The notes: generated by a model from the letters alone, not told the origin. 64,000 bases of DNA from CAVOGJ01 sp963695405 (GCA_963695405.1 CAVOGJ010000006.1:124001-188000), one strand, 5' to 3'. Positions 38,463 to 49,191 are shown, counted from the stretch's first letter. Numbers and translations: made by a program.

Positions 38463-38704
38463 GACCTGTTCATTGGCGGTCGAAGGTAACGCGTCGGCTC
38501 TCCCGGCCGATATGCGTGGGTGATGTCGGCCTGTTTAGAATAAGTCGCGGTTCACGTGTAGTCTACTGACCGTCGACTCAAACCCCAATTTGGCGTGTCT
38601 CGCGATTGCATCGCCGACTGTTTTCTCCAACGATTTGACGTATACTCCTCCGACCCACGGCGTCCGAACCGCTGGGAGCCTCGTCCTTCGTCACGGTGAC
38701 CGGC

Positions 38705-40758
38705 ATGTCCGAACATCCCTATGGTTGGCTCAGCTTTCTGCCACCGATCGTGGCCATCGTACTGGCAATCATCACGCGTCGAGTGATCGCATCGCTGTTG
38801 CTGGGTTTGTTTGTCGGTACGATGGTCCTCGCTCGCGGGAATGTTGTCACCGCAATCGGCCAATTGTGTAACGAGCATCTGTGGGGGAAGTTCACCGATA
38901 GCTCGACGTTGCACATTTTCACCTTCACGCTACTGATGGGCGTCATGGTCGGCATCATCAACCGTGCCGCGGGCATGCGGGGGCTGGTGGATGTCATTAC
39001 ACCGATCGCGAACAATCGCCGGCGAGGGCAGCTGGTTGCCTGGCTGCTCGGTCTGTTCGTCTTTTTTGACGATTACGCGAATACGATGCTCCTGGGAAAT
39101 ACGTTGCGTCCCTTGACCGATCGACTGAAGATTTCTCGTGAAAAATTGGCCTACCTCGTGGATTCGACGGCGGCTCCCGTATCCGGCCTGGCGCTCGTCT
39201 CTACCTGGGTGGCCGGCGAAATCGGTTACATAACCGACGGTGTGCAGAACATCAATGCGGATGCCAACTGGAATCCATTTTCATTGTTCGTCGCCAGCAT
39301 TCCGTATCGCTTTTATGTGCTCTGGGCGCTGGCGTTCGTTCCCATGGTTGCCTTACTCGGTCGGGACTTTGGCCCCATGCTCGCTGCCGAGCGAGGACAG
39401 ACCGGAGTGGATGACGACGCGCACGAAGCGCGTCACAGCAACGACCCGACCGCGCCGGACGAGGATACACCGGCTCGTTGGTTCAATGCCGTCATTCCCA
39501 TTGTGGTAACGGTCGCCGCCGTACTGTGGTTTCTGTTTCAGTCGGGCTTGGAAAACTCCGCCGCGGGTACGGTATACGATCGGCTCGCATGGGGTGAGTC
39601 GCAGGGATTTGGGGTGGAGGCGATCGATCCGCGGCTCATTCCTCAATTCGCGACGTACGATGTGGACGGCAATCAGGTGATCAGCCTGGCGGAGTTCGAA
39701 GCGTGGTTTGCTGCAACCGACGATTTCTCCTTTTCCCTTGCCGATATCTTTGGTAACGCCGATTCGTACGGGGCGCTGTTGTGGGCGCGCTGGCCGGCGC
39801 GGCGGCAGCGGTCGTGTTGATCTGGCCTCAGCGACTGCTCAATACTCGGGAGATGATGGAAGCCGGCATCGCCGGTGCCCTGCACATGGCTCCGGCGTTA
39901 GGCATTTTGTGGCTGGCATCCTGTCTGTCGACCATGACAGGCAATTCGCCGAATAAGGCGGACGAAGCGAGATTGGAACGAGCCACGTGGACCGCCTCGG
40001 CGCTCGAGTCATTTGGAAAAGGGCCCGTGGACGTCGCGGCCTATCTGCAACGAGAAGGGCTCGACGCTCGCACCGTGGCTCTGTCGGTCTTGGCCGATAG
40101 CACCACGAAGGAACAGTTGAGACAGCGGTTGGCGGCGGCAGGCTTTTCCGCCGAGGCAGCCGCATCGGTCGTGGCGTTGTTCGAGGAACGAACGGCGGAA
40201 TCGGTCAGCGCGCCGTATGCCTATCAGGACTATCGCCTCTATTCGGGACTATTTCTATCCAACCAGTTGGAGCGGTTGAAACAAGCGAATCAGTTCCTGG
40301 CCGACAACTTCACCAAGCTCCTCCCCTCACTGGTGTTCATTCTGTCGTCGCTCGTCGCCTTTGCCACCGGCACGAGTTGGGGGACGATGGGCATCGTGAT
40401 GCCGCTGGTCATTCCGCTGGCCTACGCCCAATTGGCAGCGGGGGGCGATAGCGTCTCGGCCTCGGATCCCATCATGCTGTGCAGCATCGGCGGTGTCCTT
40501 GCAGGGGCCATCTTTGGGGACCATTGCTCGCCCATTTCCGATACCACTGTCCTTTCGTCCCAGGCGAGCGGTTGTGATCATGTGGCTCACGTGCGAACAC
40601 AAATGCCCTACGCTTTGCTGGTGGCTGGCGTTTCCGTTTTGTTTGGAACGCTCCCCATCGGCTATGGGGTTCCCGTCATCGTTATGTTGCCCACCGGATT
40701 GGTCGTGATGTGGTGCATGTTATGGATCTTGGGTGGAAAGGTGGACGACGACGCATAA
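38705..40758 (+). CDS. NhaC-type Na+/H+ antiporter with EF-hand insertion (frameshifted)
   Basis: A polytopic inner-membrane antiporter of about 684 residues. Family features are FFDDYANTMLLGNTLRPLTD, STAAPVSGLALVSTW, the late GTSWGTMGIVMPLVIP and FGDHCSPISDTTVLSS. Between the central helices there is a soluble insertion with an EF-hand loop, DVDGNQVISLAE (Asp1, Asp3, Asn5, Ile8, Glu12), suggesting calcium control. The first frame ends at 39820 while membrane segments resume in another frame at about 39783 (ALLVGALAGAAAAVVLIW); one missing G near 39780-39784 explains this. A possible -10 box TATACT lies at 38641. The start is the ATG at 38705. Confidence 0.83.
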
Positions 40759-40874
40759 GTTGGCAAGGCGCCGAGGTGGTCGAAATCTGGAGACTTCAGC
40801 CCGGCCCACCTACCGCTGCGAGTGAATTCTCGACAAACCGATCGACCGGTGGCAGTTTACCCGGAGACGCAAGC

Positions 40875-41684
40875 CTATCGTCGGCGTCGCGCGGCGAGTA
40901 GCAGCAGGCCGCCCAGGAGAAAGCCGGAACCCATCGCCGGCTCGGGCACGACCGAAGTCGCGGTTCCTTGGAGTACGGTCACACTCAGGAACTGCGTATC
41001 TACCGTACCCGCGCTGAGCGGCGGTACGATAAAGGAATCACTTCGCAGAAATAGGGATACTAATAGATCCTTGTCGGTCCAGCTGTTTTGAATGCCAGTG
41101 AAGACGGTGGTGCTGCTGGGACTAGCGGCACCGATCGTGCTATTCACCCCTACCGTTACGTCGCCGTTGTTGCTGTCGTAACTGACAAAAAATCTTCCGG
41201 CAAGCGTGGCCGCCGCGCCTATCGGCATCGGTGCCTGTGTGACATCATTGATGCGTGCGGCGCCCGAGAACGCGAACGCCGCTCCGTTGGCAATGGCAAG
41301 ACCCACACCGGCCGAGTTGGCACCGTCACCATCCTCGCCAATCCCAAATCCGATTCCAGCCAGGCCGAGCGAGTTTTCCGTACTCACGCTAAAGTCAACA
41401 GCGATCTCAAAATCCGCATCCTTCGAGAAATAGAAGCCGCTGGTGGAGTTCATCACGTCACTGCCATCGACGCTCTGGAATCCGATGTCTGTGGCAGCTG
41501 GAATGGCACCGTTTGCCGTGAGAAATACCTCTGACGGAGAAATAACACTGGCATCCAACCCCGGATGCGGTGGATCCTCGACCAGCGTCCAGGTCGTGAA
41601 GTCCTCGATGTTCGAGAGCGCGGGCTGCGTTCCAAGAGTCAGCAGGAACAGAACAGGAAGGGCAACGAGGACGAGTCTGGGCAT
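40875..41684 (-). CDS. PEP-CTERM sorted secreted protein
   Basis: The product of about 269 residues has a signal peptide (LVLVALPVLFLLTLGTQPALS) and ends with VVPEPAMGSGFLLGGLLLLAARRRR-type sorting signal: the VPEP motif, a hydrophobic helix and an Arg cluster. That signal is recognised by an exosortase, which removes the tail and releases or anchors the protein. The middle is rich in Ser, Thr, Gly and beta-strand patterns, without a known domain. The start is placed at the ATG at 41684 because AGG lies about 10 bases upstream; an ATG at 41699 is also possible. A long hairpin lies upstream (separate entry). Confidence 0.88.
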   Translation of the reverse strand: MPRLVLVALPVLFLLTLGTQPALSNIEDFTTWTLVEDPPHPGLDASVISPSEVFLTANGAIPAATDIGFQSVDGSDVMNSTSGFYFSKDADFEIAVDFSVSTENSLGLAGIGFGIGEDGDGANSAGVGLAIANGAAFAFSGAARINDVTQAPMPIGAAATLAGRFFVSYDSNNGDVTVGVNSTIGAASPSSTTVFTGIQNSWTDKDLLVSLFLRSDSFIVPPLSAGTVDTQFLSVTVLQGTATSVVPEPAMGSGFLLGGLLLLAARRRR

Positions 41685-41748
41685 GGTAAATAACCTCATG
41701 GGAAAGCGGTGCGTTTTTCAGAAGACAGAAGAATCCGATCAGTCAACG

Positions 41749-41814
41749 AAAAAAGCTGTCGGTAGACTCCGCGATGCTGAGTGCATCTGCTGGAGAGTCT
41801 GCCGACAGCTTTTT
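41749..41814. terminator. Long bidirectional terminator-like hairpin
   Basis: AAAAAAGCTGTCGGTAGACTC at 41749-41769 pairs with GAGTCTGCCGACAGCTTTTT at 41795-41814 over 20 bp with a single G-U, enclosing 25 bases. The A run on one side and T run on the other would make it work in both directions. It lies 65 bp upstream of the PEP-CTERM start on the minus strand, with no gene between it and the kinase at 42062, so it may end a small transcript or act as a leader attenuator. Confidence 0.75.
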
Positions 41815-42061
41815 GTGCTTTCAGTAGTCCCGATGTAAGAGCGTCGAAGGAGCGTCGAAAGAGCGTCAATTGTCGAGTCGCGGAGGGCCTGTCCCTCGCT
41901 GGGTCCCAGGTTACCTTGCCCTCGGTGACATTGCAAGCTTTTTTTTTGCAGCCTTCCGTCGCTCGCCCGATTCGCGTTTTTTGCTAATATTTCGTGGAAA
42001 AACGCGTTATCGCGGCCCCGGTGAGCGGGCCACCGACGGGCGTTGGGCTGCGGCCACCGGG
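41815..42061. other. Intergenic stretch with short direct repeats and AT-rich patch
   Basis: Three near-copies of AGAGCGTCGAA stand in a row at about 41838-41869. They are followed by a T9 run (41940-41948) and an AT-rich segment with TTTTTTGCTAATATTTCG near 41975-41994, close to the 3' end of the TPR kinase gene. No gene was found. Together with the hairpin it forms the 377-bp region between the PEP-CTERM and kinase genes. Confidence 0.4.
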
Positions 42062-44881
42062 TTAGGGTATCGAGGGTATCGAATGGGGGATCGAGTGGGG
42101 CGGTATACCCGCCGCCGCGCGACGCCAGATTTGGATGTCCTTCGTCCGGTCGCCTTCCGTCCCGCTATCAGCCATCGCTTCATATAGATCAATCAGGAAC
42201 CGCGCGGTTTGACACGTCGAGCGGGCGTTTGGGCCTTGCGTCGCCCGTAGGATTTCGTACGCCTGCTGCAGTTGCTGTTCAGCGGCCGGCCATCGCTGGG
42301 CGGCAAGGAGCATGCTACCGTAACGAAACATGCACTCGCCGACGCTTGCGTCTTGCGGGCCAAACACTTGCTGTGCGCGAGCGATCGTTTGCTGGTGAAG
42401 TTTTTCCGATTCATCGAATCTCTGCATATCCTGAAGGATGAGGGCGCGGAGGCCGACCGAAATGATGAGGTCCGGATGGTCGTCGCCCAGGACACGACGT
42501 TGCGAGTCGATCGCTTCACGTATGGTCCGCTCCGCATCTTCTGGTCGACCCGCCACGCGAAGATACTGTGACATCTCGGCGAGTTCCCGGAGCGTATCCG
42601 GATGATCTGGGCCGAGGGTCCGCCGTCGTGTCTCCAGATTCTCGCGAATCAGCTGTTCCGCTGCGTCAAAGTCGCCTTGCTCGAGTCGTAATTTGGCGAC
42701 GCTATTCATCGTGTATAACGTACTTGGATGGTCATTGCCCATTTGTGTCCGTTGAATCTCGAGCGACTCCTCCAAGAGCAAGCGAGCTTCGTCGAGTTGG
42801 TTTCGGTCTAACAACAGCAGACCTAAATTGCTCAGACCCGACGCCAGCTCGGGCGAATTCCGATCGAGCATTTGACGCCGGCGGGTAACGAGTTCACGGT
42901 ACACTTCCTCCGCTTCAGCGTACTCACCGCGAAGTGCGAGAATGACTCCCAGGTTGTTGAGAGAAGTCAGCGTATCCGGGTGGTCGTCGCCAAGGACTCT
43001 TCGTCGCTCGTTCAGCGTCTTGCGCCACACCCTCTCCGCACCCGCATGGTCTCCGCTCAGCCTGAGTAATCCACCGAGGCTGTTGGCGGCGGAGAGCGTG
43101 GCGGGATGATCACTGCCCACCGCTTGCATCAGTCGCTCCTGCACACTGTTTAGGCAAGCGAGTCCCTCCTCCGGGCGGCCAAGGGTTCCCAGCAACGCGC
43201 CGACCATCTGCTGCGAATGCAGTGTCTCGAGATGATTTTCACCAAGCACGTTACGACGAATTTCCAAGGCCTCCTGGAGAACCGACAGTGCCTGCTCACG
43301 CCGCCCAAGTGCGGCCATCGTCTTGGCGAGTGCCTGCAACAGTCGCGCGCGGACCACCGGCTGGTCGTGAAACTGTTGATTGATCGCCTCTTGTGCGGGC
43401 TCGAGAATGCTCTGCTGCAGCACTCTTAAGGCGACGGTCGTCAAGTCAACGCGACTTAACACCCGATCAAACTCGACCAGGGCGTTGTCGATATCATCCG
43501 TGGAAGCTGCCTCGGGAGCGGGATTTCTGAGGGACCGCTGCGCGGCATCCACGAGAGCGGTGCGAAAGTGAATCCCCATTTCGGGAACGTCCGTGCCACT
43601 CAATTGAGCCTCCTGAAACTCCGCAACTTGCTCGAGGACGCGCTCGTTCTCTTGAGCTGCGTTGCGGGCGGCGTCGGCGACGTAAGCCATCCGTGTCGTG
43701 GCGGCGATGCCAGCGAGTAATGCGAGCAAGACCGCGGAAACAGCAACGACGAGGACGCGATTTCGCTTGGCGAACATCTTTAGCTGGTAAGCGGCCGTCG
43801 CGGGACGCGCAAGAACTGGGCGGTCGTCGAGGAACCGTCGCACGTCGGCCGCCAATTCGGAGGCCGTCGCGTAACGACGCTCGGGATCTTTCTCCAACGC
43901 CTTCATGGCGATCGAGTTCAATTCCTTCTTGACGGATGGGGAACGAGTGCTTAGCGGAACCGGCCTTTCGACTTGTACAATCCGCACCGCGTCGAGAATC
44001 GAACTCGACGAAAGATCGTAGGGGCGCGAGTCGGTCATCAGTTCATACAGCACGACGCCAAGCGAATACACGTCCGATCGCGTATCGACGCGGCTATCGC
44101 CCGAGCACTGTTCCGGGCTCATATAGTTCAGTGTGCCGATCAACTGACCGCCCTCATGGCTGACGGTCAGCCGCTCGACATCCGATCCGATCGCGACCGC
44201 AACGCCAAAGTCGATAACACGAGGGTGGCCTTCACCGTCCACCAGAATATTACCCGGCTTGAGATCGCGATGGATCACCCCGCTCTGGTGGCCATACTGC
44301 ACGGCATCGCAAACGCGCTCAAAGAGTTCAAGTCGCTCGCGCGTCGGCAAGCGATGCACTTTGGCATACTCGGAGATGGTCGTTGCCTCGGGCACGTATT
44401 CCATCAGGAAATAGGGAACTTCACGACCGAACGCATCCTTACAGGTGCCACAGCCAAAGATGTGGGCGATGTCGGGATGAGCCAGGCGAGCCAGAATATC
44501 CGCTTCGAATTGAAACCTCTGTAAGGCCGATGTGCCCACGAGCGCCCCATTCAAGATCTTCACGGCGACGCGGCGACGCGGCGATTGCTGCTCTGCCTCG
44601 TAAACCGTGGCCATCCCTCCAGCACCCAAGCGGCGGATGACCCGGATTCCCTCAATGCCCTCAGGAAGCGTCGTGGGCTCGGCCGCAGGATCGGCTTTCG
44701 TGAGAACCGGTGACTCGAGGAAATCGGTTGATTTCGCGAGGGAAGCGAGCAATCCGCTCACCAATCGATGGAGCTCGGCATCGTCGCCGCACTCTCGGGC
44801 CACAACTTCGCGACGGGCGTCGTCATCGAGTTCAAGGGCCGAAACGAAAATCCGGTGCGCGTTTTGATCACGCTCGTCCAT
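42062..44881 (-). CDS. Ser/Thr protein kinase with TPR repeats
   Basis: The 939-residue protein has a kinase domain at about 80-350 with glycine loop LGAGGMATVY, Lys108 (VAVK), HRD at 204-206 and DFG at 224-226; the motifs GTLNYMSPEQ and DTRSDVYSLG are intact. A single membrane helix follows (VLVVAVSAVLLALLAGIAAT). The outer part holds many TPR units of about 42 residues, rich in GDDHPDTL, typical of the Kinesin-light-chain-like TPR group. Unlike the kinase at 33-35 kb it has no sigma factor gene beside it. Confidence 0.95.
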   Translation of the reverse strand: MDERDQNAHRIFVSALELDDDARREVVARECGDDAELHRLVSGLLASLAKSTDFLESPVLTKADPAAEPTTLPEGIEGIRVIRRLGAGGMATVYEAEQQSPRRRVAVKILNGALVGTSALQRFQFEADILARLAHPDIAHIFGCGTCKDAFGREVPYFLMEYVPEATTISEYAKVHRLPTRERLELFERVCDAVQYGHQSGVIHRDLKPGNILVDGEGHPRVIDFGVAVAIGSDVERLTVSHEGGQLIGTLNYMSPEQCSGDSRVDTRSDVYSLGVVLYELMTDSRPYDLSSSSILDAVRIVQVERPVPLSTRSPSVKKELNSIAMKALEKDPERRYATASELAADVRRFLDDRPVLARPATAAYQLKMFAKRNRVLVVAVSAVLLALLAGIAATTRMAYVADAARNAAQENERVLEQVAEFQEAQLSGTDVPEMGIHFRTALVDAAQRSLRNPAPEAASTDDIDNALVEFDRVLSRVDLTTVALRVLQQSILEPAQEAINQQFHDQPVVRARLLQALAKTMAALGRREQALSVLQEALEIRRNVLGENHLETLHSQQMVGALLGTLGRPEEGLACLNSVQERLMQAVGSDHPATLSAANSLGGLLRLSGDHAGAERVWRKTLNERRRVLGDDHPDTLTSLNNLGVILALRGEYAEAEEVYRELVTRRRQMLDRNSPELASGLSNLGLLLLDRNQLDEARLLLEESLEIQRTQMGNDHPSTLYTMNSVAKLRLEQGDFDAAEQLIRENLETRRRTLGPDHPDTLRELAEMSQYLRVAGRPEDAERTIREAIDSQRRVLGDDHPDLIISVGLRALILQDMQRFDESEKLHQQTIARAQQVFGPQDASVGECMFRYGSMLLAAQRWPAAEQQLQQAYEILRATQGPNARSTCQTARFLIDLYEAMADSGTEGDRTKDIQIWRRAAAGIPPHSIPHSIPSIP

Positions 44882-45178
44882 TGCCAGTTCACACCTGAGA
44901 AATCGGGTTCTCCGTCCAAGGCCGTACTGTCACGCCCCAAGGCCGCTTTCGGAGCGTCGCTTGCCGTCCACCAAGGTGGCCTGAAAGTGGCAACGTAGCC
45001 ATGAGCAGGAAGCCTGAAAACTGACATCTTACACTATCTGGCGTCAATCGGCTCGCGGCCAAGAATCCCAGCTGCGTCCGATTGACGGTACTTGGGCGCG
45101 GGGACTTCCATCGTGCCGCGGCACCCTTTGATTGCCTCTCGAGCATGAACGACGGTAGTCTTCGCACGGCTCCGACCG

Positions 45179-47104
45179 TTAATGATCCCTCGGCCGTTCG
45201 ATGCGCATAAACAGATCTTGATGACGCCCATCCATGGCGATCGCCGCGGAGATGCGTTCCGAAATGGCGGCGATCGTGAGGAACGGATTGGCCCCCAGCG
45301 ATGTCGAGAGCACGCTGCCATCGGCGATGTATAGCCCGGCATGGACCGCAGCTTCGTCACTACCTGGGTGATGATAGCCGTTGCACGCGCCGTCATAGAC
45401 CTGGCCACGATCATTCACGACGCCATACAACGGATCATCCGACATGTTGCAGCCGCCCATGGGGTGAGCGCTGATGCCCTTGTTACCGAACAGCCGCAGC
45501 ATTTTGTAACGACCACCGTGCGCCTCGCCCATCTTATGAAAGTGGCGAATGACATACTGGCGATAGGCCCCGTCTTTGTGACCCGGCCATTCGACTATCG
45601 GTTGGCCCTTGTGGAGCACGATCTTCCCCTGGTTCCCATCGTGCCCCATCGCGAAGAGCGCCAGCGTGTGATCAAAGTCGACATCCCGCATGACCATCCC
45701 AATCAGGTTGGCAAAGGCGCGAGGCATATTGCCATCCTGAATTAGAATGCGACGGTGCAGGGGACCGTGACCATACAACCGGGTGATCGTTTGAATCGAA
45801 GGTCCTACCGGCGGCCCGTCGTAAGGATAAGTTCCCACACCGGCGTCGTGCGTAAACTCTTGGCTATTGACGATAAAGCCCAAGGCGTCGCCGTTGCCGG
45901 AAAAGTGACTTCCTAGCGCCGGAGAGAAGACCAGGCTGCCTGCTTGAGAACGCATCAGCACCGCAGTCGAACCGAGACTACCCCCCGCCATCACGACGAC
46001 ACGCGCCGTCTTGGTAAAGCGGAACAATTCGGTCCCTTGCGGAGTTTCCGCATGCCCGATCAAGTGCAGTCGATAGCCATGATCCAGCTTTTCGATAAAG
46101 TTGCATTCGACCTGAGTGTAAATCTCCGCCCCATATCGTTTGGCCAGCGGAAGATAGTTCATTTGTACGGTATTTTTGGCTCCCACATTGCACCCCGACA
46201 TACAATCACCGCAGAGGGTACAAGGTGCCTGCAACATGCCATGTGGACTAGGCTGCTGCGCGGAAGCAAAGCGAGCGTCAAACGTCACGCTCAGATTGGC
46301 GGCAAAATGGTGTTTATCTGCCACCGCCAGCCGCGCGGCGGCACGGCGTTGGGCCACCATCTTGGGTGAACTATCGAGAGGCCCGCGGTTGACACCCAAC
46401 TCGAAGCAGGCCGCATCAAAGAATGGATCGAGCACTTCCGGGTATCGCAGCGCCAGCGGCCATTGTGATTGCTGAAACACCTCAGCATCGGGGCGGATAG
46501 CAACGTTGGCGTTAATCAGCGACGTGCCGCCCAGTCCGCTTCCTGTCAAAACACTGAGATCGCCACCTTGTGAGAAATTCAGCAAACCACCCGGCCGAGC
46601 CACCTCGCCTTTCGCATGACCAAGGACTCGATTGCGGGTTTGCTGGGCTCCCGTCCGCAAAGAGTCGGCAAACGTTCCAGGCACCCATTCTTTACCCCGC
46701 TCGAGCACACACAACCGCACGCCCGGGCCTTTCTGTTGCGCTAATCGAGCCGCCGTAATTCCGCCTCCATAGCCCGAACCGATGATCGCGATATCGATGT
46801 CATGGGGAACCTGGCGACGGCGAAATCCCAGCAACTGACCGATCGGATTGCTCAATCGACCCCCGAAACGGGCCAGACTCGTTTCGTAATTTAGAATGGC
46901 CCGCGCTTTGTCCTCCGTCATGCGAGATGAGCGCCGTGCTCGCGCGGCAGAGCGATGCTGCAAGAATCCTCCTTCCGTGGTGCCGATCGACGTCGTTACC
47001 AATCCGGCAACACCCGCGGCAAGTAGATTGCGACGGTCGATCGCCGCCGCCGGTTGACCACGTTCGCGAGACAAAGCGGACGGTTCGGGCCTGGCTTGGG
47101 ACAT
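45179..47104 (-). CDS. Tat-type exported GMC-family FAD oxidoreductase
   Basis: The protein of about 641 residues has an N-terminal DRRNLLAAGVAGLV segment resembling a Tat signal (twin Arg, then hydrophobic), the FAD fold IAIIGSGYGGGITAARLAQQ, GLGGTSLINANVAIRP, and the C-terminal GMC motif with His (SAHPMGGCNMS, ADGSVLSTSLGANPFLTIAAISER). A four-Cys patch CTLCGDCMSGCNVGAKNT could bind a cluster or metal and is seen in the cholesterol-oxidase-like branch. It oxidises an alcohol, possibly a sterol or lipid; the substrate is unknown. The start is the ATG at 47104; a GTG at 47122 is possible. Confidence 0.85.
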   Translation of the reverse strand: MSQARPEPSALSRERGQPAAAIDRRNLLAAGVAGLVTTSIGTTEGGFLQHRSAARARRSSRMTEDKARAILNYETSLARFGGRLSNPIGQLLGFRRRQVPHDIDIAIIGSGYGGGITAARLAQQKGPGVRLCVLERGKEWVPGTFADSLRTGAQQTRNRVLGHAKGEVARPGGLLNFSQGGDLSVLTGSGLGGTSLINANVAIRPDAEVFQQSQWPLALRYPEVLDPFFDAACFELGVNRGPLDSSPKMVAQRRAAARLAVADKHHFAANLSVTFDARFASAQQPSPHGMLQAPCTLCGDCMSGCNVGAKNTVQMNYLPLAKRYGAEIYTQVECNFIEKLDHGYRLHLIGHAETPQGTELFRFTKTARVVVMAGGSLGSTAVLMRSQAGSLVFSPALGSHFSGNGDALGFIVNSQEFTHDAGVGTYPYDGPPVGPSIQTITRLYGHGPLHRRILIQDGNMPRAFANLIGMVMRDVDFDHTLALFAMGHDGNQGKIVLHKGQPIVEWPGHKDGAYRQYVIRHFHKMGEAHGGRYKMLRLFGNKGISAHPMGGCNMSDDPLYGVVNDRGQVYDGACNGYHHPGSDEAAVHAGLYIADGSVLSTSLGANPFLTIAAISERISAAIAMDGRHQDLFMRIERPRDH

Positions 47105-47472
47105 CGGACTGGCTCTCTGCACCGGGTGCGAATGGGAAATGCGTCCTCACCCGCTGGAAATCGCGAATGCCATTCCAAGGGACGTGGCGGCGATAAGAAG
47201 AAGCTGCCGCGAACTTCAGGGAGGGCTGGGTCCACGCCGACCGTCACCCGTTCGCCGTGGCGTTAAACCGCGAGTGGTGCTCAGCGTGCTGCGGATTGTC
47301 CCGATTGTTCGGCTCGGACAGGGCGGTTTAGGGGGACTGTAGCGGTTGTGAGCGACCGATCGAATCATTTGGAGCGTGGCAGCCGATTGGAAGAGTAAGG
47401 CCGCGCGTAATGCTGGTAGGGAATATGCGGTTGACGGGCCGCGATGTGAGAACGCGGGACTATCGAGAGCGA
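47105..47472. other. 368-bp divergent intergenic region
   Basis: The region lies between the GMC oxidoreductase (minus) and the TPR protein (plus). No gene, hairpin or clear promoter was recognised. Confidence 0.35.
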
Positions 47473-49191
47473 ATGATGATGCACGCAACAAAAAGGGCAC
47501 AGGTGTGGCGTTTATGCCTCCTCGCCATGGTTGCCGTGTTGACTATCGGCAACATCGCGGACGGTGCTCGTCCCCGCATTATCCGGCGGGCACTCCAGTG
47601 GATCCCCTTTGTGGGCGACAAAGAAGACGAAGAGGTTGCCGCCAAGCCGGAACGGAAGACCGTCAGCTTGCCGAAACAATCGCTGACCGCCGATCGACTT
47701 CCTTCGTACGACGCCGAAGCGGTCAGTGTGACCAAGACCGATCGCGCATCGGCAAGTTGGCTGCTTCAACGCGGTTCGTCGTTGCCTGCGATGGATAGCG
47801 CAGCGGCAAGGGCACAAGCCGCGATGGGTGCGACCACACCACGGGACATCGAAATCCGTGACGTCCCATCCGGCAATGTGGCCGTACTACCACCGCTCGA
47901 CACACTCCCGTCCAGGCAGGAAACGCCGGTTGCCCTTCCACCGTTGGCGGCGAAGCATGAAATCAGCAAGCCAGCCGACGTCCGGGCGGCAGCCCCAGAT
48001 ACGATCTCCAGCCTGACCACCGCCGACGATGTCGCTCTACAGATCCCCGCGGAGGGCAGTCCGGAAGGATCGTCCCCGGCCGACCGCCTCAGCCAATGGC
48101 AGCCGGCGGCACCGTCTGGGCCAGCCGCAGGTGAGTTGACGTCTGCTGGTCAATATTCGGCCGCTGCCGGGACCGGGGTGACGTCGCCGGATCAGGTCAC
48201 TTTGCCCACGTCAGGCTCCACGACGGATCCTGTGGCCGAGTATCGCCGGCTTCAGCAAGCCCAGGCGTCTGCCAAGACGCTGCTGGAACGAGGCTACGCG
48301 CTGGTCGGCAGCGACCCGACGAGCGCCTCGAATGAATTTCTACGCTGCATTGCCACGATTGCCGAGAGCCGTGATCGAATTCAAGGGATGACCCTGCGGT
48401 CCGAGTCGCTGCGGAATGGGATTGCAGGCATGATCGAGCGGGATCTGCTCGAGGGTGCCCTACCGGAAGGTCCGGTGGTGGTCGCTTCGGTCGTCGGCGA
48501 GTTTCAGACTCCGGTGGGCAAGGCGTTGCAAGCAAATGAAACAACCGAACAGGAAGCACTGGCGGCTTACCCTGATTTCATCAAACAGAGCTTCGTCGTG
48601 GCTGTGGGTGAAAGCCCCCTTGCTTCGGAGGCGCTTGCCGGGCTGGCAAGGGTGCATTTTGATCGTTTGCAGAACGATGAAGGACTCGACATCGATCGGC
48701 AGAGAATGCTGGTCTTACTGGAAACGGCAATTTCGGTCGACGAAGCGAATTGGCGGGCTGCCAATGAATTGGGCATTGCCAAGGCAAAGAGCGGCTTGCT
48801 CGCCGAGGCGCGTCAGGTTTTCGAAAAGTGCGTTGCGAGTCATGCGACGCAGGAGACGTTAAACAATCTGGCATGGGTTTGCCAGCAGCAAGGTGATCGG
48901 TTGATGGCACAATCGTACCAGCGACGTGCTGCCAGCTTAGAGCCCTCACAGGCCTTGGCCGAGTCGGCTGCTCCGTCCGGTGCCGCCTTTGCTCCATTCG
49001 CTGACGCGACGCAGACGCCGCTCAACGACACCGTGACCGCCCGTGAGGAGGCAGTCGCGCGGGTCGAGGATACGTCGTCAGAACCGGCCAAGTGGTATGA
49101 GCGACTCTTTCGCCGCAACCGTGATGAAACGGCCGCCGCACAGCCACCACCGCTGAATGCGGCCCGTCCGGACTCGCCGGCCCGTCGTTAA
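47473..49191 (+). CDS. Secreted TPR-like protein of unknown function
   Basis: The product of about 572 residues has a signal peptide (VWRLCLLAMVAVLTIGNIADGA), a disordered region rich in Pro, Ser and Ala (about 60-270), and a helical C-terminal half with a TPR-like unit (LLVLLETAISVDEANWRAANELGIAKAKSGL region, about residues 415-500). It ends with an Arg/Pro-rich tail. No enzyme motif is seen. In-frame ATGs at 47410 and at 47473-47479 are possible; the cluster at 47473 gives the best signal peptide. The gene precedes the DUF1501 gene by 122 bp. Confidence 0.65.
   Translation: MMMHATKRAQVWRLCLLAMVAVLTIGNIADGARPRIIRRALQWIPFVGDKEDEEVAAKPERKTVSLPKQSLTADRLPSYDAEAVSVTKTDRASASWLLQRGSSLPAMDSAAARAQAAMGATTPRDIEIRDVPSGNVAVLPPLDTLPSRQETPVALPPLAAKHEISKPADVRAAAPDTISSLTTADDVALQIPAEGSPEGSSPADRLSQWQPAAPSGPAAGELTSAGQYSAAAGTGVTSPDQVTLPTSGSTTDPVAEYRRLQQAQASAKTLLERGYALVGSDPTSASNEFLRCIATIAESRDRIQGMTLRSESLRNGIAGMIERDLLEGALPEGPVVVASVVGEFQTPVGKALQANETTEQEALAAYPDFIKQSFVVAVGESPLASEALAGLARVHFDRLQNDEGLDIDRQRMLVLLETAISVDEANWRAANELGIAKAKSGLLAEARQVFEKCVASHATQETLNNLAWVCQQQGDRLMAQSYQRRAASLEPSQALAESAAPSGAAFAPFADATQTPLNDTVTAREEAVARVEDTSSEPAKWYERLFRRNRDETAAAQPPPLNAARPDSPARR

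Noticed and set aside
44890..45178. Sigma-factor gene upstream of the TPR kinase
   Set aside because: The region is too short and no sigma-2 or sigma-4 motif is visible, unlike the kinase at 33-35 kb.
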